From the NCBI RefSeq assembly GCF_000524195.1, contig NW_020170387.1:285980-349979 (forward strand): a stretch of 64,000 nucleotides of DNA. Direction: 5' to 3'. The translations under genes were made by a program, and so were the position numbers. The notes under the pieces were generated by a model. The model was not told where the DNA came from. It ran no database searches and saw nothing but the letters and a program-made list of their open reading frames with translations. Shown in pieces: positions 10,759 to 23,733 of the stretch (its first letter is position 1; each line of letters starts with the position of its first letter). The DNA is from Echinococcus granulosus. Lineage: Eukaryota; Platyhelminthes; Cestoda; Cyclophyllidea; Taeniidae.

Positions 10759-12098
10759 ATGACAACTCGTGCATTTTCGAATTCAAGCAATATCCACGAG
10801 GAAGATGTGCACCCACTGTCAGAGATTATGTGTAATTGTGAGCTCTGCTACGCACGACTGTGTGCATCCACTAGGCATTTTATCGAGGATGATTCAATGT
10901 ACAACCTAGATCCACTTGATAATTTTCCATTTCCCAATGGCCCAAAAATGATGTCAACTTACGTTCCATATGGCTACGATTTAACAGGCAGCTCTGTGTG
11001 TGGTGATGCAGGCACAACAGCTTTAAATAAGATGACCTTTCAGGGCGGCATGGGTTTAGAAACAGCATTTCCCGTGTATCCATCTTCCGAATGGCAATAT
11101 TGCTCAAAAGTGATGGAACAGGTACCTGGTGAAGGCGATTTCAGTTTAGCAGCATTATCAAGTCCTCAACTGTACTTATCCAAAGAATCGGTCATTCACT
11201 TAAGACTGTCAGCCTATGTTGTTCTTGAACGATCAGGAACAGCTTATCGCTTGATCAACTACCGCAATAACTCTGCGTTAGCACTTAGCGAAAATTGCCA
11301 ATATGGATACGTGTATCATTTTAACTGTCGCGGACTGATTAATATTCATCACGAAAAGCTTTCAATTACATTTGACAAGGAGCGACAGATACTACTGCGG
11401 ACTGAGAAGCCCAGCTTCGTAAAGAACGAGAACGAGTACTACCGACTGACAATGCATCATTGGGCTCAATGCAGACCAGTGTCGATGGATTTCTTTGATC
11501 GTGATCGCACTCCAGACATCTTGAAGAAGTCTGGATCGGATAAAGTAAATGAAGAACCGAAACTGCTAGACCTAGTCAACTCTTCGGTAATTCAGAAAGA
11601 CGCCAGCGGTCTCACGAGTAAGCTCACACTTTGACAGTACCAGTAAGATGTTCAGCTGTTTTATAGTTTACCTGGGTGATGCCCGAATTGAACAACGTTT
11701 GAACGGTGATGTTAGCCTCTCATGGATGCATGGAGAGCAGCTCAATTCCCTCGTCGTCTCACCCCTTACAGGCGGATTGAGTCTGTCCACAAGAAATCTG
11801 GAGATAATTGCCACTCCCAAAAATGAAATTTACATATCGTTTGCAGATTTCTTCGTCCATGTAGAGTAAGTTAATGTTGGCTTTTGAAGCTGACACGTCT
11901 CAAGTTTTGGACTTTGAAGGCTACCTCTGAAACACATATTGCATATTTTTGCTATGGTTGTAACTGCGTTTTATTAAATNNNNNNNNNNNNNNNNNNNNN
12001 NNNNNNNNNNNNNNNNNNNNNNNNNNNNNNNNNNNNNNNNNNNNNNNNNNNNNNNNNNNNNNNNNNNNNNNNNNNNNNNAAGTTTCACTCCAAGATTT
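10759..12098 (+). CDS. Unrecognised protein, continues into assembly gap
   Basis: Exon 10759..11617 (286 codons plus one base) starts at an ATG with G at -3 and ends at ACGA|GTAAGC. Exon 11667..11865 follows a 49-nt intron whose acceptor TTATAG restores the frame. The second exon meets TAA at 11867-11869, but that stop lies inside a strong GAGTAAGT donor. Another good donor, ATTT|GTAAGT at 12098/12099, follows the N block. I therefore think the gene continues, with its third exon partly hidden by the gap. The protein is soluble and has no signal peptide. Its middle reads like a beta-rich domain (AYRLINYRNNSALALSENC, then VYHFNCRGLINIHHEKL, then DKERQILLRT). I do not recognise the family. If the stop is used, the product is 352 aa. 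Confidence 0.65.
11980..12079. other. Assembly gap of 100 N
   Basis: Exactly 100 undetermined bases, the usual placeholder for a scaffold join of unknown size. It interrupts the gene starting at 10759. Confidence 0.99.
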
Positions 12099-14310
12099 GT
12101 AAGTCCCTTATCGAAGAATAGGATCAGCAAATAGATTAATTATACCATGAAAGGCCAGCGGGGTCTCAGTTTCAACATTTTAAAAACCTGTTGTGTCTTG
12201 TAAACGTATAAACGTTCCTGGATGAATGTGGGCCGGATTAGAAGGGATAAAAGGTATTATTGTTGTTATTATTGTCCTTTTATGCACCCCGAAGTGTCGT
12301 ATACATACAGCAATCCAAACTGTATTTGCAAACGTAATAATATTTGAAAAATTGCAAGTACGTAGCAACCCTGTAATGAACAGAGCTGAAGGATCGCGTA
12401 AAAATCATGACTCTACATAAACATTCGCATCTACTTAATGCGTGAAATAAGGTAAGGACTTGCAAAATGTTAATGTGATTGTTCATCAACAAATAGGAAG
12501 TTGGTTAAAGACTGAGTCTCCCGGGACAGCTTCTATTTGTGTCTGCCAGGCATGAATATGTTTCCTTAACGAATGCAGTAAATGAAGATGTGGTTGAAGC
12601 CAGAGGGGATTTTACTGAAATGCGCTTGGATAGGCGCTTTACTAAAACAAATTCGTAAAGAGACGTTTTGCGAATGCACCCGATTGACGAGCTTAGGTTC
12701 AAAGTTTGTATAATCGTAATTCGAGTGTTATCAAAGCGCATTGGTAATGCACATAACAGTAGTGTTAAGCAATGATGTTTATTCCCAGTTAGTCGCCGCA
12801 TTTGTATTCGTGGAGCACTTTTCATTTACTGTAATAGAAAAACAAGGGTTCAACAATGCTCATAGCTCTACGAAGCTAGGGGGTTTCGGGAACAAATATG
12901 TTCAGACATCTTTGGAACTGTTTCACGAGTGCTAAACGTGTCATCATACTTTTATGCAGCCAAATCTAATTGCACATAGGCCTTGCACGTTTTCTTCTAT
13001 AAGGTAGTCAGTTGCACGCTTCAATTTACACAGGTCCCAACAGATGACTGTTAGCAGTGGTGCAATATCCGGTCGGCCAAACTACGTCAGGGGGCACCCC
13101 TGCCTACTGAAGCTGGTAAACAGTCATGCGGAGAGTCAAAATCTGCCCCAGTATTGCCCCTACATGAATCACCCACAGAGCAGTCCCATACACAGGGTCA
13201 GTAAACATGGAAGTCACGGACGCCACGAGGGTAACAATCCCAACGCAGGCACTTGCAAGATTAGTACTAGCACCAGCATTCCTCAAGCCGAAACTCCAAC
13301 TACTACACTTTGTGGCTCAATGGACACGGAGGAATTGGCTCATAAATCGGCCAGTGGATGCAATTGTGCCAAATCTTCTGATACTTCACTACCGTCGAAA
13401 ACAACAAAGACGTCTTAGTTGAGGCTATACTATTCCATTGTCTCCATAACGGTTTCTCCATCAGTTGAATCCATCCACTTCGCATGCGCAGCTATGCTGC
13501 ACGATTAAAATTTGTGTCCACTTCTATGAGTGCTTCAATCAAAATGTGGAAGGGAAGTGAAAAAGTGTATGGAATTTTGAACATACCGGGGTATAAAGTG
13601 CTGAAGTTCTGCTTAATACTATAGTTGTACATACAATGAGTTACGATAGTTGTTTAGAAAATTTATTTAAATCATTGCCAATAATTTTTTAAATGAACGG
13701 CCGCAGTATGATGCATGAAAAAAAGATGTATTTAATTTCGATCGTGACGTGCTTGATCCAACAATTCTAAAGTTAAAAATCGATGTATCAAATACTATTT
13801 TTAGCCTGATTTTCAGTTACTGTGCAATTACACTCAAAACGGCATATAATGTGTAATATATGTTTGTTTGTATTTATCGTTTAGGGAGGAGTGTTCAGTA
13901 AACACGAACCCTATAGCGAAAGTCGCCGAAAATCCCGCAGGCGGCGGAGAGATCCGGATGTGCGTATCACTAGCCTCTGTCCCCTGCTCTAAATATTACC
14001 AGCAAAAACGCTTTTACCTGGTCAGTCTATTCGTTTTATTTGTATGGAGGTCATGGCGGTGAAGATAAAGGTTGAATATGACAGAAAGACAGTGATAATT
14101 ATAACTTGTCCAACAAGGCTAGACCCGGCTATAATACAGCTATAATTAATTTAGTTAAAGCCACTACTTCGTAAAAAGCGCTTGAAATACCGAGTCTAAG
14201 CATTTATTTCGAAACCTAGAAGTGCTTACTAACATACAAGGTTTTAAGCGGGGAAGTCAACTTTGTGTTTCTCAAGGCTGTCACTTTGCGGCGGTGCCGC
14301 GGTTCAGAAG
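12099..14310. other. Intergenic or 3' part of the 10759 gene
   Basis: No exon that I can defend, although later exons or the 3' UTR of the 10759 gene may lie here. A GC-richer island at about 13040-13490 holds a broken membrane-protein-like reading on the minus strand (separate entry). The minus ORF at 12505-12825 has no recognisable content. Confidence 0.4.
13104..13485 (-). pseudogene. Disrupted membrane-protein-like relic (TMEM11-like?)
   Basis: Two minus-strand frames are open one after the other. The downstream one (13286-13104) carries two hydrophobic stretches, ASACVGIVTLVASVTSMF and YGTALWVIHVGAILGQIL, with clear GC-rich, coding-like composition, but it has no ATG-plus-intron model that extends it and ends at a stop. 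Order and spacing loosely recall the two membrane segments of TMEM11 (mitochondrial inner membrane), including a later Phe-Asp-x-Pro-like string if one frameshift is allowed. That similarity is from memory and weak. It may equally be exons of an unknown gene or a relic of another family. Confidence 0.25.
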
Positions 14311-17054
14311 ATGGTAACGATTAAAATAATTAGAAAACAACTTTCATAGAAGGGTGAACAGAGTGATGTATTGGAACTTGCTGAGCTCTTATGCGCATCC
14401 AAAAAACTGGATCGTGATCGTGGTGAAGTAGCTTTGAGAGAAAGAGAGTTTGAAGCTAATGAAATTAAAGATTTGGTCGATTGGGTCATGGAAAAGTCAG
14501 AGAATTTGCACGAGTGGGAGGACGTATAATGAGTTTTTATCTAAATGGGCTTTTTAGATATATGGTGCCTGTACTTTTGCGCGTATTTTGCTTGAGAAAG
14601 TCCCGACTACTCTGTTGGATGCCCACAACTTTAGGGAAGCGTTGATCGAGAAACTTCCCGAAATGGATTCACATTACGAATATCGGGTTCGTATTGCAGC
14701 GGGTGAACTGATGGGGGTTCTTTGCAACCTTGCCGGTGTTCAAGTTTTTGTGAGGTTTCTTCCTAGAATCAAAGAAGGAATTGAGGAAAATTTAAATCGT
14801 GACCCGCTTAACCCTGCCAAAGAGCAGGAAGAAGCTCAAAAGGAACTGGATTTAGTTATGGTGAGGGATTGATGCTGTGTTTATCACTCAGTCTTAGTAA
14901 ATACCTAATGTCTTCGCATTTACTGTAGGACACTAATCCTAACCTAAGCAAGAGCTCTCTCACTCTCTTTCATGATACAGCTGGTTGGAAAAACCTTGAA
15001 ACCTGGATGAAATGTCTTCATTTTTGTATTTGTGGCTTGGGTTCAGAACGTTTTAAGATGTGCTGTGACCCCGATATTCTGACAATAGTTTTCAAGGCTG
15101 TCAGCCACACCAATAGATTTGTCCGCGAAACTGGTTATGACGTTTTGAGCACTGTTATACAGAATCAGGGTTGCGAAGGTTCTGGAGAAGGCAATATTTC
15201 AGACTACATACGTGTAGCTCAGCAGCTGAGAACTGGTCTAGGCGATAACTGGAGTCGAGTAAGTGGTTGTTTATTATCAGGTTATCTTTTTTCATTTGAA
15301 CATTATTAAACTATCTTCCCGTCTATAGGTGAGGATGGCTGCATTAAAAACTACTCGTCTTCTTTTTCAAGTACCACCACCACCGGGACAAAGTTATCAA
15401 CGCGTTTATCCAATTCTGCTTCCACCACTGTGCTTGAGTCGTTATTACGTGGCTGAGGGTGTTAAGGTCTATAGCCAACAGACTTGGTGCGAAGTTACTG
15501 GTGGTCGTGGTCGTGAGATCCTTACCGGCATTCTTGAGCCAACTCTGGATTACTTTGTAGAGGAGAGTAAGAGCGAAAACCATGTTGTAAGCTACAACCC
15601 TTTTTACCAACTTTTGACTTGCTTAATGCTACCAACTGACTATTCATTGCGTGGCCAATGCGGTGCTATCTGCAGATCCAGTGGGGGATTCTGTAGGTTG
15701 ATGTGCACCACTTTGTAGTGTATGATTGCCTCACAAACTCTAACGACCACTTTCAAAATTTTTTTGATTGTAATCAGCAGAATGTCTGGCCTCTTATTCG
15801 CTCCGTATGTGATGAGAAGCATTGTTACGGTTTTTTCGGTATTTCAAACGCAGGTTCGTGAGGCAGCTTGTGCATGCATGGCAGAGGTAGGTATCAAGCT
15901 ACCACGCGACCACTTGCGGCCACATCTAAATCGCCTACTGGAGGCGCTGACGATGTGCTTCGAGGATCAGAGTTGGCCAGTTCGCGACGCAGCTTGCATC
16001 GGTCTGGGCAACCTCGTCTCGGTCTTCCCTGCGGAGACTCGCGCCGCTGGTTATACCGATCTCATGGCCGAGCGCTTCCTGCACAACCTTGTTGATTGCA
16101 TCCCCTCAGTGCGAGAGGGTGCCGCCGCCTCTATCGCTAAAGTCCTTCAGGGAGCCAACGATCCAGAGCTCGAGAAGGTCTGCCTGGGATACCTTTCTTC
16201 TTCGACTTGCCTCTGAGTATTGTGGCTAATCGAAACTTCATAAACTGTCTTGCAGATGTACTTGGATTTTGCGGAGAAGCAGCTGGATGACATAGTGGAT
16301 CAGCCTGTGGACTCGAAGGGTGCTGTATCGATGTCTCGCGGCCCCGGTGCCAATGTGGTTGTGCGTTCGGGCAATGAGGCACATGACGCAAAGCACACCA
16401 ATCAAGTCATGTATTCATGCGGTTCTCTCGCTACCAGGGTCAACAAAGGCTAGTGATCCAGGTGTATCAACTTAATTGATGGACCTAACTTAACACGTTT
16501 TTTGGTATTCTAGGCGGAAGTGGTTGCTGCATGGATGATACTTTTCAAAGGCCAAGCCAATTATGGGAAAGAGCTGATGGAGCTATCCGTCTCATAGGTG
16601 AAATGGGCATATATGCACCGCAGAAGGTGACTGATAGGCTTCTTGAAAAAATGGTCAATGCAGCATCACTCACTCACTATCCCCACCATCCCTACCTTCT
16701 CGAGACTGGTACGTTTCTATGCTTTCTAATCCCACAATGTTCACAGCTTTAGGTGCTGCCTACCTCTAAGCGTCTGAATTGCCTTTTTTCTCGACAGCTT
16801 GTTATACGATAAAGGCACTTTGCGAGGGGCAGCAGAAGTCAGACTTTAAGCGGAACCTGGACTTCTTGCTACCGGTGATTGCATGGGCGGTATCGACGAA
16901 TCAACCGCTTGCGATTGCGGCTGCGGAGGAGTGTTTGGAGACACTCTCGAAGGCTCTGGGACCCTCGGTGCTGCGCAGTCGTATTGAGGGCCATCTTGAG
17001 TCAACCATTGTCCCGCGCCTCCTCAACTTTCTGCCTTCTCCCAGTTCTCATTGA
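14311..17054 (+). CDS. HEAT-repeat protein, uncharacterised eukaryotic family
   Basis: Nine in-phase coding exons: 14311..14313, 14350..14523, 14558..14860, 14929..15258, 15329..15586, 15854..16177, 16256..16448, 16514..16708, 16798..17054 (678 aa). The first coding exon holds only the ATG, before a 36-nt intron; it is the first in-frame ATG after the stop at 14245. Conserved-looking blocks: YGACTFARILLEKVPTTLLD, FHDTAGWKNLETWMKCL, HTNRFVRETGYDVL, LCLSRYYVAEGVKVYSQQTW, VREAACACMAEVGIKL, DQSWPVRDAACIGLGNLV and WERADGAIRLIGEMG. The paired-helix pattern with VRE/VRD turns shows HEAT/ARM repeats along most of the length, as in protein-scaffold solenoids. I recall a conserved family of this type but no established function. 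The intron after 16448 begins GC, not GT. The acidic amino end (LDRDRGEVALREREFEANE) is probably helical. Confidence 0.85.
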
Positions 17055-17274
17055 ATACGCATGCTTTTTGGCTTAGTACCTCGGGTTTCGTGTTTTCTCT
17101 GGTCAAAAATTGATTCCTCCTCAGGCATTGGGAGTGTCATGTTTTCTCCATGGGCAAGTAATGGAACGGAAAATAACAATGGTAAATGGATAAGAGCGTC
17201 AAGTCTTTGCTTCATGATCGATGCAGTCGGTTTCCAGGATTACGACCGCTGATATGCATTGTCTTCTCCCCAAG

Positions 17275-17280
17275 AATAAA
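17275..17280 (+). terminator. Poly(A) signal AATAAA
   Basis: Canonical hexamer about 220 nt after the stop of the HEAT-repeat gene and the first one downstream of it. Confidence 0.5.
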
Positions 17281-17432
17281 TTCAAAAAGGAGAAACTAAA
17301 ATTTTCGCGCTAGACTTCTGATTTGCTGAGCTCCTGAGATGCAGGCGGTGTGATGAAGCATCTTCGCTTCATTGCGTCTCAGAAATTGCAAATTGTGGTC
17401 TCCTAATCCTGGCGTTGAGTAAACCTGTAGCC

Positions 17433-17834
17433 CTATGTTTTAAAGGATTGAGAAGTGGACGGTGCCTCAGTAACTGGCAGTATTGGTGTCTTTCCTGATC
17501 GGAGGACATGTGAATCTTGGCTTCGCTTGATGAAGTGCCTCGGAGTGTGCGAGGCGTAAATTTCGGAGTTTGTCAATTTGCTTGAGATGGTGGGCGGAGC
17601 GCAGGAAACGTATGCATTTAAAACATTTGAAGGCCTTTGAGCCGATGATAAAAATCCGAGAGGGTCAGTTAATCCATTTAATTCATGGTACAGGACTTGT
17701 GCTGAGGTTGTGGTGTGGATATCCATAATGGCCTGAAGTGGATAGTTCCTCAACGTTTTTTCTCGCATGTACAGGAAAAACATGGAGTCAGAGCTGGTGT
17801 TGGGTAGGATGTATGGTAGGTGAAGTAACGACAT
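17433..17834 (-). CDS. Hypothetical 133-aa ORF
   Basis: ATG-started, uninterrupted minus frame of 133 codons, long for this AT-rich intergenic DNA. The product is Ser/Thr-rich with no signal peptide, membrane segment or motif I recognise. No splice sites are needed. It may be a chance ORF, part of an old element or an orphan gene. Confidence 0.2.
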   Translation of the reverse strand: MSLLHLPYILPNTSSDSMFFLYMREKTLRNYPLQAIMDIHTTTSAQVLYHELNGLTDPLGFLSSAQRPSNVLNAYVSCAPPTISSKLTNSEIYASHTPRHFIKRSQDSHVLRSGKTPILPVTEAPSTSQSFKT

Positions 17835-19285
17835 TTTGTTTGCTGATAAAAGGTTTTAAAGCCAACTGCTGAGATTATGCCGAATAAGAGGATGATGGGA
17901 TGTCAGTGTGATGGGGCTTTTTACTTCCCGAGGCAGTCAATAAGAATTGAAGTATTTTCTCCATTCGGTAGGAATGAGGACAGCACTTGTGCAAGACTGT
18001 TGTGTCTGTTTTGTCACATTGAATTCAAAAGGTTTCGGTTATTAGCAACATAAGTAATTTTATCTGAACTAGAAAATCTCCATTGGTAATTATAGTGAGT
18101 AATCTCATATTTCGCCTATGTAAATGCAAAATGGGCAAGTTCACTCCGTGTTTATTTTGCGGTAGGAAAAACGCGCTATTAGAAAACAAGTAGAGATCAT
18201 TTGCGCACGTTGGGTATTTCAAACAGATTCATAAAATTAAAGAAGTGGATTTTCCGAAACTCGGAAATGTTAAGAGCCGAAAGCACTGCGAAGTGGAGGG
18301 TTCAACGCTTCAAGGTAATTAAACTTGGAGTGGCTATTTAAGGCCACATCGAACATTTCATTATTCAGTTTACCTATAAAAAAGGTGCAGACCTTATTAA
18401 AACAAACGAATTTATCGCAAAAAGCGCATAAACAACCCTATACATTAAGTTCATTAAATGGTTTTTTTCGGAAGGGGGGTGGGAAAAAAAACTTGCAACT
18501 CATTTTAGTTACAGAATCGTCATTTTGACCGAATCTTAACTCCACTTCCAATTTTCTGTCTTAAAGGACGACCATCCAATTCCTACCGCTGAATGGTAAA
18601 TCCTAGTTAAGTGGAAGAAGTGAACATGCTGCTGATGGGAGAATCTGAACCACTCCCAACAGATGGGCTGAAAATGACGTCTGTCATCGCCAATTACCAC
18701 AGGCTCCTCTTATCCCCAAAAGCTATTAACAACCACATTCACACTACCCATGAACCACTTTCACAAGTCTACCACGGAGTCTCCAACTGCACCTGCATGA
18801 GCATATCAGTCAATTGAGCACGTGGTGCCTCCTCCTCCTCCACTTACCCACCACCTGAATACTGCCAAAATGGATGCGGCTGCGCAGCTATGAAGCCAAA
18901 ACTACGTGACAAGGAGGAACAGACGCGAAATCCTACCCACACAAAACTATGCTAAATCTCATCCTTTGTCATTTGACTCTGCTTCGAGGCCATTGCTCCC
19001 ACCACTAATGGTGGACACGCGCGTGACGACCAGCATATCGCCGGGTCGCCGAATGCAGTTGCTGTAGGGGACAAAATTGCAGATGCAGTAGAATAGCCAA
19101 GAGGGATTCAGTGACGTTGTGGTCGAGTACCTTCTCAGCCGCATGGGAATTCGATGACCGGTACGGTAGGCTCATGGTTGTTTTTCTGACAGTAGTGATT
19201 ACACTGTGATGTCTGACACCGGAGGTTGACCAAGGGAAGCACTGGAGACGACGCTCAAAAGAGGGTGGTGGCTGTGTAATACAGT

Positions 19286-19447
19286 GGCTGCTTAACTCTC
19301 GGTTTTGGTAAAGAGGGGACCTAGCGTCTCCGGCATTGGTCCTTTGCCGGGTAGGTGGGCCTATAGGTCATGTCAGTGGGTCCAAGCCCTACTGCATGTC
19401 GACAATGCATATTTTGACCGAGTGTTATGTCCTCCTTTGTCTTTAGC
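19286..19447 (-). repeat. Dispersed repeat family, copy E (inverted)
   Basis: Read on the minus strand it follows the same block order as copies A-D: 'gacaaagga', 'cataacactcgg', 'atatgcattgtcgacatgcag', 'gacatgacctataggccca', 'cctacccggcaaagg', and the end 'aaaaccgagagttaagcagc'. That end matches copy D ('aaaccgagagttaaacga') and copy C ('agaaagttaaacaacc') well, which marks one boundary of the element. Confidence 0.6.
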
Positions 19448-20306
19448 AAAGATTGGGTTCATACAAATGTCGCGTCTTCTAAGATGAAAATGAACTAGGA
19501 ATGCATTAATCATTTCTAATGTGGCAAGCACTGGAATCCGAAAATAGGCCTTAATGTTCATTTTTGGCCAAAAAATACGCAAATTTAAAAAGCACAGGAG
19601 AAATCTGCTTACGTCTGATGATTTTTGCGGCACTGCGACTTTTCAAATCTAAGTATTATAGAACTAGATGTAGCCTACACTTATTTGCTAAAAATTTTTT
19701 GTTATGCAGTTATAATCGTACACAACCCTTCTAGATGCTTAACGGAAACTGTGGCTTTTTAAGCAAGCAACATAAATTATGGTTTAACGTAACACATCAG
19801 AATTCCACTTTCATATTTTTTAGCGAGTCGCATCCCTTCGCGCGGATTTTAGGCTGATTGTTAAGTAAGTCGTTTTCTGCTGTCGCTTTTTGATTGTCAA
19901 ATCAGGTAGCCTGGCGTTTATAATCCTAATTTCCTTTTTATATCACTGTGAATCTGTGTATTTCTTTTATGGGTGGGCCCTTTGCGAGTCTTACTTATGT
20001 CCAATGCTTTCCTAGGTTGCCATCTATATGTTAGTTCCTTATGCGCATGCTGTTTTTTTATTTATGTCTCCTCTTTAATGGCAATACCCGTCTCGTATGC
20101 TTGGATAAATATCGACTGATTTTCTGTCATCAAAATAGAAGATAAATTATGTGTTACTTTTACTAGCACTTCAGAATTGTTATTGGGTGCAGTTATAGAT
20201 TATCACTAAGGCCGTTGTTATTTCCAGTAGTCATTATTTGATTGGTAATAATAGTGCACTTTTTTTATGTCATAATGGTGATGGCAACTCTTTCAGTTGT
20301 TAAATA

Positions 20307-22482
<2,176 letters not shown>

Positions 22483-23733
22483 TCTGCTTCTCTGCTTTGT
22501 GTATGCGGGCATTCTTCTATCAGTAAAATAGAAGTTCCGAAAATCTCTGAGTTCGTGTTACTTAACTTTTATTCTATGTTTTGGGTTTGAATTACGTGAG
22601 ACCATCCCTAGTGTTAGGCTCGGAGTGGGCAAAACGTAATCAAAAGCAGTCTCATAGGCTGGTTATTCAATTTCTAGCAAAGTGGAGGAATATACACGTT
22701 TGACCGCGTTGGCCGGATCTGGCTTACGTGAGTTTACGATTGTAGCACAGCCTGGTTTCACTATGAACTTAAGGCAACATCAAAGAAGCTATCAGGCTCG
22801 TGCTGTTTTAGGCATGTTGGATTTGTTCAGCGTAGACGCTGTAATTGAAGTAATGGGAGCATTATCCGATAAAGGCGTATCGTGCGCAAGGGGATAGCTA
22901 CGTTTGTGGTATTTACGACATGCGATTCTGTTAGGAAAAATGCAATGGCGAAGTGATCAGAGACCCGATCACCGTTGTTGTACCGAAAACTGGGATGTGG
23001 TCCATAATATCCTACATGTCACACTTCCATTCTGGGGGACAATACTGTCGTCCAGAGGCGTACTTGAGATTTTTCACAGCTACTACGCCTATCATAACCT
23101 AATTACTGGGACAAGAATTCCTGCCCTGTTCACCCCGCTTCCATCGCCCGCTTCACATTGGCGGAGTAGAGCCATGTCTCGGCGTATGATCGCTGCATAT
23201 TATTAACAGGAAAACAAAGTCGTGATTGTCAAGTCCCCAACAAGGTGTGACAGGACTTAGTGACGCTTAGAACCCAATCCCTAGGGCTGCCTAGGGACCC
23301 CTATGAGAGGAATAAGGCAAAACAACTCAAAGATGAGCCCTCATTCCCCTGCACATTGTAGCATATATCCTGACAGCTGGTCTTGGCTCACACCAGAACC
23401 ACCTCGAAAGGAAAATTAAAACGTCTTCTTGTCCAGACGCCAAAAATAGTTTGAATAGTCCCTCCAGTAGATATAAAGCATTCTAAGCTAATTAGACAAA
23501 GTAATCGGCGTAATAATAGAATGTTAAATACTGCTGGCTTTGAGACTGTGAAAAGATTATGAGGTTATGATCTAAGCATTTGTATATAGTCCACATGATG
23601 CGTAGGGCAAAAATGAGAACTGTACAAAAGACACAACTGTAGGATTATATTAGGGGGTAATGGTGACGGTGATGAAAGACGACCATCTATAGGCAAATAC
23701 ATGGGCAATGTGTGACTATAAAAATAAGGCGTC
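22483..23733. other. Convergent intergenic region
   Basis: About 1.25 kb between the stops of PSMC4 (+) and the DNTTIP1 gene (-), expected to hold both 3' UTRs. No AATAAA stands out. Open frames at 22682-22897 and 22904-23206 (+) lack recognisable content. Confidence 0.4.

Larger units (their letters stand above)
17055..20306. other. Intergenic, HEAT gene to PSMC4
   Basis: About 3.2 kb with no firm gene. It contains the likely HEAT-gene poly(A) signal, one ATG-started minus ORF of 133 codons (17433-17834) and one inverted copy of the dispersed repeat (19286-19447). A GC-richer stretch at 18830-19150 has a GTAAGT donor-like site on the minus strand near 18846, but I could not build an exon chain from it. 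Confidence 0.45.

Noticed and set aside
12505..12825. 106-codon minus ORF
   Set aside because: No recognisable family, no coding-like composition and no splice context; probably chance.
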